Source: Chitinophagales bacterium (GTDB lineage: Bacteria; Bacteroidota; Bacteroidia; Chitinophagales; Saprospiraceae). From it: DNA of 64,000 bases. The stretch's first letter is position 1; the number at the start of each line of letters is the position of its first letter. Made by a program: the position numbers and the translations under genes. The stretch lies in assembly GCA_013299105.1 (NCBI GenBank), contig JAAFJY010000002.1, positions 399,814-463,813 on the forward strand, in the 5' to 3' direction. The notes beneath the pieces are model-generated. The model had not been told where the DNA came from. It saw nothing but the letters and a program-made list of their open reading frames with translations, and did no database searches. Below, in pieces: positions 57,803 to 64,000 of the stretch.

Positions 57803-59224
57803 ATGCTCATCGCATTCATTGTCCTCTACCTTGCGCTTACCCTAATGGTGGGCTGGTGGGCATCCCGCAAAGTAAAGACCACTGCCGATTTTGTAGTGGC
57901 GGGCAAAAGCCTGCGCACTCCTGTATTGGCGGCGGGTTTGTTTGCTACTTGGTTTGGTTCTGAAACGGTGATGGGAGCCCCTTCTGAATTCATCGAACAT
58001 GGCTTGCAGGGGGCCATGGAAGATCCTTTTGGTGCGGCTTTGTGCCTGGTTTTGGTGGGCTTGATCTACGCCCGGCCCTTGTACAAAATGAACATCCTGA
58101 CCTTCAACGATTTTTACCGGATGCGATTTGGGCGCTTGTCCGAGATTGTGTCAGCAGTATTTATGGTGCCTTCTTATTTTGGTTGGATTGCGGCCCAATT
58201 GGTCGCTATGGCGGTGGTGCTGAAGGCCATTATCGGCCTGCCCCTTGTATATGGTATCCTCATTTGCTGTTTGGCGGCGGTGATTTACACTTACATCGGG
58301 GGCATGTGGGCGGTGGCGATCACCGATTTTGTACAAACCATCATGATCGTGTTGGGCATGGCGGTGTTGGCGATCATCATGTACATTCGAGTGGGCGGTA
58401 TTTCAGTCATTCAAAACAGTGTGCCGGATGATTTTTTCCAGTTTTTCCCTGATCGGGGCTTCATGAACTGGGTGCATTATTTGGCGGCCTGGGCCACCAT
58501 CGGTCTGGGCTCGATTCCCCAGCAAGATGTATTTCAGCGGGTCATGTCGGCTAAAAACGCAAAGGTGGCGGTACGTGCCTCTTATTGGGGCGGTATTTTG
58601 TACCTCAGTATTGGCTTCATGCCATTGATGATTGGGCTTTGCGGACGCATCTTGTACCCAGAATTGATGGAGGGGGATGTGCAAATGATCCTGCCCGAGA
58701 TGGTGCTCCGTCACGGCAACCTGCTTTTGCAAATCTTGTTTTTTGGGGCCTTGTTGTCGGCAATTCTAAGCACCACCTCTGGGGCTATTTTGGCCCCCTC
58801 TACGGTGATGGGCGAAAACCTGATCAAACCTTTCCTAAAGGCCCCTACTGACCACACCATGCTGCGCATCATGCGCTGGTCGGTGATTTTTGTGACAATT
58901 TGCTCTTTGGCCATGGCCTTGCCCGAAGACGCTTCAATTTTTGATTTGGTTAGCGACTCTTCAGCCCTGAGCTTGGTGGCCCTGTTCATTCCCCTTACCG
59001 CAGGTTTATTTTGGAAAAAAGCTTCTGGCGCTGGAGCAATAGCCTCAATGATTGCAGGCATGGTCGTTTGGATTTTCTGCGAATACATCCGTCCCACTGA
59101 ACTGCCAAGCTTGGTGCCTGGCCTAGGGGCGAGTATTTTGGGCATGATCTTGGGTAGTTTCATCAAGCCCGATGACAGTTACCCTCGTTTTTTGGAGTTG
59201 AGGGCCCAAACCAAGGCGAGTTGA
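57803..59224 (+). CDS. Sodium:solute symporter family protein
   Basis: 'ADFVVAGKSLRTPVLAAGLFATWFGSETVMGAPSEFIEHGLQG', 'IPQQDVFQRVMSAKNAKVAVRASYWGG'. Confidence 0.92.
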   Translation: MLIAFIVLYLALTLMVGWWASRKVKTTADFVVAGKSLRTPVLAAGLFATWFGSETVMGAPSEFIEHGLQGAMEDPFGAALCLVLVGLIYARPLYKMNILTFNDFYRMRFGRLSEIVSAVFMVPSYFGWIAAQLVAMAVVLKAIIGLPLVYGILICCLAAVIYTYIGGMWAVAITDFVQTIMIVLGMAVLAIIMYIRVGGISVIQNSVPDDFFQFFPDRGFMNWVHYLAAWATIGLGSIPQQDVFQRVMSAKNAKVAVRASYWGGILYLSIGFMPLMIGLCGRILYPELMEGDVQMILPEMVLRHGNLLLQILFFGALLSAILSTTSGAILAPSTVMGENLIKPFLKAPTDHTMLRIMRWSVIFVTICSLAMALPEDASIFDLVSDSSALSLVALFIPLTAGLFWKKASGAGAIASMIAGMVVWIFCEYIRPTELPSLVPGLGASILGMILGSFIKPDDSYPRFLELRAQTKAS

Positions 59225-59270
59225 GACTGAAAATTTTTTTTAGCACAATAACCGTTTTACCATTACCTTT

Positions 59271-59415
59271 GTATTTGAACTAAAATAAGATGGACATCTT
59301 TGTTTTTGAGGTTCAGCAAAAAAAGAACACAACTTCCTTTCATCCAGTTGCTTAAACTGGTAGTGTTCTTTTTTCACTAAACCAAACCTGTCCACCTTAT
59401 TTTTTTACGCTCCCT
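59271..59415 (+). repeat. Family B palindromic element, full-length
   Basis: Inverted arms 'AAAATAAGATGGACATCTTTG...GGTTCAGCAAAAAAAGAACAC' / 'GTGTTCTTTTTTCACTAAACCAAACCTGTCCACCTTATTTTTTTAC'; flanking 9-bp direct repeats CCTTTGTAT (59266-59274, 59413-59421). Confidence 0.88.
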
Positions 59416-59434
59416 TTGTATCTAAATACCTCAA

Positions 59435-59881
59435 ATGTTAGGCAGATTGCTTCATATTGTACTTGTCTTCAATGTCCTAATCTCCTCAATGGGAGTGATG
59501 GGCTTTGAGCATTTGTGCAAGTTGCGTGGCAGGTCGATTTCATTTGTGGTACCCCCTAAATCTTGCTGCAAGAAAGCAAAATCTACTCCATCACACTGCA
59601 CTGCTCCTGCTGGAGAAGCCATTGGTCGGCCAGGTTTCTTTTACCGCGACACCCCTTGCTGTGCTGATTTTTCCAAGTTTTTCAAAGCAGATACCGAGGG
59701 CACTGTCCTGAAAAATATTCCGCCGCCACCCGCTATGCCGTCAATGCTACCTGGGGCTTATTTCATTTTTGCGGAGCTTGAATTTCTTCCTCACAACCAG
59801 AAAATCCTGCGTTTTTACCTGTATAAGCCGCCTCCATTGACCGAGGACATCCGGGTGCTTGTACAGTCCTTCCTTTGCTAG
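59435..59881 (+). CDS. HYC_CC_PP-like small protein
   Basis: 'EHLCKLRG', 'SCCKKAK', 'CCADF', 'NIPPPPAMP' arrangement typical of this Bacteroidota family. Confidence 0.65.
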   Translation: MLGRLLHIVLVFNVLISSMGVMGFEHLCKLRGRSISFVVPPKSCCKKAKSTPSHCTAPAGEAIGRPGFFYRDTPCCADFSKFFKADTEGTVLKNIPPPPAMPSMLPGAYFIFAELEFLPHNQKILRFYLYKPPPLTEDIRVLVQSFLC

Positions 59882-60115
59882 ATTCAGCGGCCCACCAGGC
59901 TTGACCTGCATGTTTTTGCATGACATGTAAGCATCTGTTTTGTTCAGTAAAAATGCTTATTAGCAAAATATGATTCTGAATGGATGCTCGATTCCGTTTT
60001 TCGGCCAAATTTACTATTTCCCGGTCGTTTGGAACCAATCATCTAAAAATGCCATGCAGCAGGTAGCAATCCAACTATTTTTGCATCAGTTGTTTTGGGA
60101 CTACAATCTTTCTTT

Positions 60116-60901
60116 ATGTTCAAATCACTGTGCTTGCTGGGCCTGTTCCTGCTGTTCGCAAGCCGTATTTGGGGACAAGGCCCGCCAATTCTGTTGGACA
60201 AACCCATTATGCTTGGGGTCAACAAAGGAACGATCCGACCGATCTTCAAAATCATCGACAACGCTGAAACGGATTTCAACGCCTTCATCATTGATGCTGA
60301 TTTCAATTTCAGCAACAATTTTGCACTGGCAGTTGAGGTACCATTCATCACGCCCAAGGACAACCTTGAGTTGAATCAAAACTTGGGCGATATGTCGGTT
60401 GCCGCAAAATACCAGTTTTACCGCAAGGACGGTCGAGGAAAAACTACCCGGGTTGCGGGCAAAGTCAAGTCAATGTTTAGGACCGGGCAGTACTACAATA
60501 CGCCGATTTTGGGCATGGGGCACAACATGACCTACCTTGGGTTTTTGGCTGCACATGAAAGTTTGCGCTTTGGGCTTCAAGCCGAGGCTGGTTTTTTGGG
60601 ATCTTGGGGAACAGGGCACTTTAATCAATGGGTTTACAAATTAGGTTTTGCCATACCCTTGCTGAAACCTACTTATCCAGTGAATCAAATCAACTTTTAC
60701 AACGAGTTTGAAGGGAACAATTTCCTGGATCATGTAGGAAAGGCCCAATATGGGTACTATTATGCGCCAGGGATACAATACGCTATCCGGCAGTTCACTT
60801 TTGAGGCCTCGGTGCAGGTACCGATCAAGCAAGCGTTTCATGACCTGTACCAGTTTGAAAGGCGACGATGGACCTTGTTCTCGATGCGATTCATTATTTG
60901 A
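60116..60901 (+). CDS. Hypothetical secreted/outer-membrane protein
   Basis: Signal peptide 'MFKSLCLLGLFLLFASRIWGQ', beta-strand-rich body; position in HMA cluster. Confidence 0.65.
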   Translation: MFKSLCLLGLFLLFASRIWGQGPPILLDKPIMLGVNKGTIRPIFKIIDNAETDFNAFIIDADFNFSNNFALAVEVPFITPKDNLELNQNLGDMSVAAKYQFYRKDGRGKTTRVAGKVKSMFRTGQYYNTPILGMGHNMTYLGFLAAHESLRFGLQAEAGFLGSWGTGHFNQWVYKLGFAIPLLKPTYPVNQINFYNEFEGNNFLDHVGKAQYGYYYAPGIQYAIRQFTFEASVQVPIKQAFHDLYQFERRRWTLFSMRFII

Positions 60902-60965
60902 CCAGGAATCCCTCACACATAATTGTCAACACGAACACATAGAATCCATTCAAATGTTTAAAATC

Positions 60966-61592
60966 ATGAAAAAGAGTACCTTATTTTGTTTTTTGATGCT
61001 GCTGAACGGCATCATTTTTGCACAAAACGATCAATTCACCTTGCGTGTAGAAGGCATGGGCTGCCCATTTTGCGCATACGGCCTGGAGAAAAAATTCAAG
61101 GACGTAAAAGGGATCGCCCAAATCAAAATTGACATTCAAACCGGGAAAATGACTTTTGCAGTACCCGCGGAGACCTCGCTCACTCTCACCGAAGCCGACG
61201 CAAGGGTGAGCAAAGCAGGTTACACAGCTAAAGGGATCTCTATAAAACGGTCCAATGGTAAAACCGAAAACATGGGAGATGTCAACAAAGCAATCGTTCC
61301 AACTGCAATGGCAGGCGAAGGAAAAATCAAACAAACTTTCAAAGTATCAGGCAATTGTGGCATGTGCGAAGCACGCATCGAAAAAGCTGCCCGCAGTGTT
61401 GGAGGGGTAGAGGCCGCTGATTGGCACGAAGATAGCAAAATGGTCACCGTAACGTTTTCCAAGAAAACCAAACTGGCTGACATTCAGCAAGCCATCGCCA
61501 AGTCAGGCCACGACAATGCTGGTGCCAAGGCGGATGACAGCGTTTACGACAAACTACCCGCCTGCTGCCAGTACCGCGATCGGGCACATTAA
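60966..61592 (+). CDS. Secreted protein with two heavy-metal-associated (HMA) domains
   Basis: 'LRVEGMGCPFCAYGLEKKFKDVKGI' (MGCPFC) and 'FKVSGNCGMCEARIEKAARSVGGVEAADWHEDSKMVTVTF' (CGMC). Confidence 0.9.
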   Translation: MKKSTLFCFLMLLNGIIFAQNDQFTLRVEGMGCPFCAYGLEKKFKDVKGIAQIKIDIQTGKMTFAVPAETSLTLTEADARVSKAGYTAKGISIKRSNGKTENMGDVNKAIVPTAMAGEGKIKQTFKVSGNCGMCEARIEKAARSVGGVEAADWHEDSKMVTVTFSKKTKLADIQQAIAKSGHDNAGAKADDSVYDKLPACCQYRDRAH

Positions 61593-61619
61593 TCGATACC
61601 GTAACCTTTCCAAACTTTC

Positions 61620-62456
61620 ATGAAAAAAGCCGTATTGATATTTGTATCAGGCCTGGTCTTGGCACTAGGCCTGGTGTCGTGTAAAAACCCAGCGAAATCA
61701 AATGCAGGCTGGAACCTCACCAATGTCATCCCACTCGACAGCATTGGTGCGGTAGGGATCGCTGCTGCTGAAAATGGGAACCTCTGGCTGGCCGATGCCG
61801 ACAACAACCGCCTCATCAAAATCAATGCTACTGGAGCTGTGCGCGAAGTCCATCCGGGTTTTGAGCGCCCTATGCATATCGCTACAAGGGGGAACGCACT
61901 TTTGGTGGCTGAATATGGAGCAGATCGCCTAAGTGTATACCAAATTCCAAAGAGGGATACCCTGGGCTTGGACGTAGGATTTGATGCGCCCTCTGGCATC
62001 GACCGGGAAGCAGGACTTACTGCTGTTGCTGACTTTTACAATCACCGCATTGTATTGTTGGATGGCAAAACAGTGCTGTCAGTTAGCAAAAAAGGGACTG
62101 GCCCTGGCGAACTGACTTACCCTACCGATGTTCAGTTTGCACACGGCAAAATGTTCGTAGCGGATGCCTACAACCACCGTGTACAGGTGTTCACGCCCCA
62201 GGGCAAACACTTGCTTACTTTTGGTGAAAAGGAAAAAATGAACGCAGCAACTGGGATTTTCGTCAGCGATAAAAATGTATTTGTTACAGACTTTGAAAAC
62301 AGTCGCCTGCTAATTTACAACTTGGAAGGCCAGCTCCAAGGTATCCTCAGCGAAACCTTGAACAAGCCGACGGATGTGGTGCAAATTGAGGACCGCTTGT
62401 ACGTGCTCAATTACAGCGGGCGCTCGGTCTCTGTTTTTCGGAACCTTGACAAGTGA
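61620..62456 (+). CDS. NHL-repeat/6-bladed beta-propeller lipoprotein
   Basis: Lipobox 'GLVSCKN'; 'NGNLWLADADNNRLIKI', 'MFVADAYNHRVQVFTPQGKHL', 'NVFVTDFENSRLLIYNLEG'. Confidence 0.88.
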   Translation: MKKAVLIFVSGLVLALGLVSCKNPAKSNAGWNLTNVIPLDSIGAVGIAAAENGNLWLADADNNRLIKINATGAVREVHPGFERPMHIATRGNALLVAEYGADRLSVYQIPKRDTLGLDVGFDAPSGIDREAGLTAVADFYNHRIVLLDGKTVLSVSKKGTGPGELTYPTDVQFAHGKMFVADAYNHRVQVFTPQGKHLLTFGEKEKMNAATGIFVSDKNVFVTDFENSRLLIYNLEGQLQGILSETLNKPTDVVQIEDRLYVLNYSGRSVSVFRNLDK

Positions 62457-63043
62457 TGTCATATACCCTTTTTATTAAAAACATGGTATGTAGTCGCTGC
62501 AAAATGGTGCTGAAGGCTGAGTTGGAAAAACTCGGCCTTCAGCCACTACGCATCGACTTGGGCGAGATTGAGCTGCCCGCTGAGCCCAGTGTTGGCCAAT
62601 CGCAGGCGCTGGATCAAGCTTTGCAAGTTCTGGGATTCGAGCGCATCGATGACCGCAGGAGTCGGATCATCGAACGAATCAAAACCAATATTTTGACTTG
62701 GGTGCAAAGCGCAGGTGACCGCACCAATCAAAATCTTTCGGACTACCTGGCCGGGGCCCTGCACTTGGAGTACAGTTACCTCAGCAAGTTGTTTTCAGAG
62801 GTCGAAGGCATCACTGTTGAGCAGTACTACATCCGCCAACGCATTGAAAGGGCTAAAGAGCTGATCCGTTACGACGAATTGAGCTTTTCCGAGATCGCTG
62901 ACCGCCTGGGATACAGTAGTGTGGCACATTTGTCCAATCAGTTTAAAAAAGTAACTGGCTTGAGCCCCAGTTTTTTCAAAGCCAATCCGCAAGTGAAGCG
63001 GAAAAATTTAGAGGATTTGGGGGGCCTGATTCTTCCTGAATGA
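62453..63043 (+). CDS. AraC-family regulator with N-terminal HMA-like domain
   Basis: N-terminal 'YTLFIKNMVCSRCKMVLKAELEKLGL' and C-terminal 'ERAKELIRYDELSFSEIADRLGYSSVAHLSNQFKKVTGLSPSFFKA'. Confidence 0.9.
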   Translation: MMSYTLFIKNMVCSRCKMVLKAELEKLGLQPLRIDLGEIELPAEPSVGQSQALDQALQVLGFERIDDRRSRIIERIKTNILTWVQSAGDRTNQNLSDYLAGALHLEYSYLSKLFSEVEGITVEQYYIRQRIERAKELIRYDELSFSEIADRLGYSSVAHLSNQFKKVTGLSPSFFKANPQVKRKNLEDLGGLILPE

Positions 63044-63122
63044 AAATTCAACTTTTATTGTACCTTTACTTCGACTAATCCTATCGACTTAAAAGATTTT
63101 TTACCTCACAATTCTTCGAACC

Positions 63123-63686
63123 ATGCTTGAACTACTTCGTCAGCCCTGGCATTGGTCGATTGCGGGCATCTTGATTGGCCTGATCGTACCTGCGTTGCTT
63201 TTGTTGGGCAACAAAAACTTTGGCATTTCTTCTACCCTGCGGCACATTTGTGCGGCTTGTTTTCCAGCAGGCATTCCATTTTTCAAATACAATTGGCGGC
63301 GCGAAACCTGGAACCTTTTTTTTGTAGCAGGTATCGCAGTTGGGGCCTTTATGGCAGCGCACTTTTTGTCCGATCCAAGTAATGTAAAGATCCATCCTGA
63401 GCTGGCTAGTAGTCTGGCCGCACAGGGCATTACTGACTATTCGGGCATGATTCCGACTCAATTGTTCAATTGGGAGACCCTTTTCTCGCTCAAAGGACTG
63501 TTTTTCTTTGTAGTAGGCGGCTTTCTGATTGGTTTTGGCACCCGTTGGGCGGGTGGATGCACCAGCGGCCATGCCATCAATGGGCTTAGTAACCTAGAAT
63601 GGCCTTCTTTGGTAGCTACGATTTGTTTCATGGTAGGCGGATTCATTTGCGCCAACTGGATTGTGCCCGTTCTTCTTGGTATTTGA
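63123..63686 (+). CDS. YeeE/YedE family transporter
   Basis: 'GFGTRWAGGCTSGHAINGLSNLEWPSLVATICFMVGGF' signature. Confidence 0.9.
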   Translation: MLELLRQPWHWSIAGILIGLIVPALLLLGNKNFGISSTLRHICAACFPAGIPFFKYNWRRETWNLFFVAGIAVGAFMAAHFLSDPSNVKIHPELASSLAAQGITDYSGMIPTQLFNWETLFSLKGLFFFVVGGFLIGFGTRWAGGCTSGHAINGLSNLEWPSLVATICFMVGGFICANWIVPVLLGI

Positions 63687-63780
63687 GCAAAAATAAAATG
63701 GACATATTTGCTTTTGAGGTTTGGCGAAAGAACACAACTTTCTTTCATACAGTTGTTTAAGTAGGTAGTTATCTTTTTAC
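63679..63780 (+). repeat. Family B element, left arm, overlapping the YeeE stop codon
   Basis: 'GTATTTGAGCAAAAATAAAATGGACATATTTGCTTTTGAGGTTTGGCGAAAGAACACAACTTTCTTTCATACAGTTGTTTAAGTAGGTAG'; TGA at 63684-63686 lies within the repeat. Confidence 0.82.
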
Positions 63781-64000
63781 CAGCAATTCCCCAGATGGCC
63801 AATTTATGGTTTCGAAATTACCGTTCGAGTGGCCCCTCGACTCATTTCTTCCCAGGGAGATGATAAATAGGGTTCCCCTATGTGTTTTTTAAGAATGTGC
63901 ATCCTGCGATACGGGTACAAAGAACTTTGCCGCACAATGCTTATTACATGGCCCGCACAGTTAAAAAACAGCCCTCTTTTGCCCGCTTACCACCACTGAC

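Noticed and set aside
63948-64000. Possible start of another CDS at the window edge ('MARTVKKQPSFARLPPLT...')
   Set aside because: Only ~17 codons visible; insufficient to support a feature.
1-64000. tRNA, rRNA or tmRNA genes
   Set aside because: No cloverleaf-like or rRNA-like sequence was recognised by eye. A tRNAscan-SE/Infernal run would be decisive.

Overview
This 64-kb window looks like a Bacteroidota chromosome, probably Saprospiraceae-like; that taxonomy is inferred from gene content only. About 1-28.4 kb is an exopolysaccharide/O-antigen-type locus: the C-terminal part of a Wzc-like tyrosine autokinase, a FAS1 lipoprotein, Wzm/Wzt-type ABC export, UDP-galactopyranose mutase, about nine glycosyltransferases, two tandem WbsX-type proteins, a methyltransferase and a Wzy-like polymerase. 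It ends at a strong terminator. About 29-64 kb is mostly ordinary housekeeping and accessory genes: glutathione peroxidase, DUF1028, a Lol/FtsX-type ABC transporter, a TMTC-like TPR protein, hpt, modBC, GH127, a GntR/LacI-type regulator, bcp, parE, inositol monophosphatase, lytic transglycosylase, SSS symporter and an HMA/NHL/AraC/YeeE cluster. The most unusual content is non-coding. (1) A RAYT transposase gene sits among about 20 copies of a 20-bp palindrome (AGACAGGGCATGCCCTGTCT). These include an eight-copy 88-bp tandem array, inverted pairs bracketing single EPS genes, and one copy in-frame inside the RAYT gene itself. (2) A 3.5-kb repeat field at 23.95-27.48 kb is built from twin hairpins, a 9-bp minisatellite and five 'ghost' 5' ends of one intact GxxExxY (PD-(D/E)XK) gene, which is itself flanked by long inverted repeats. 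(3) Several MITE-like families are nested in one another. (4) Dispersed copies of the 3' coding tail of a second PD-(D/E)XK gene occur. (5) Two toxin-like genes each carry a single in-frame amber stop. All assignments come from reading the sequence and supplied ORFs; no database search was run.
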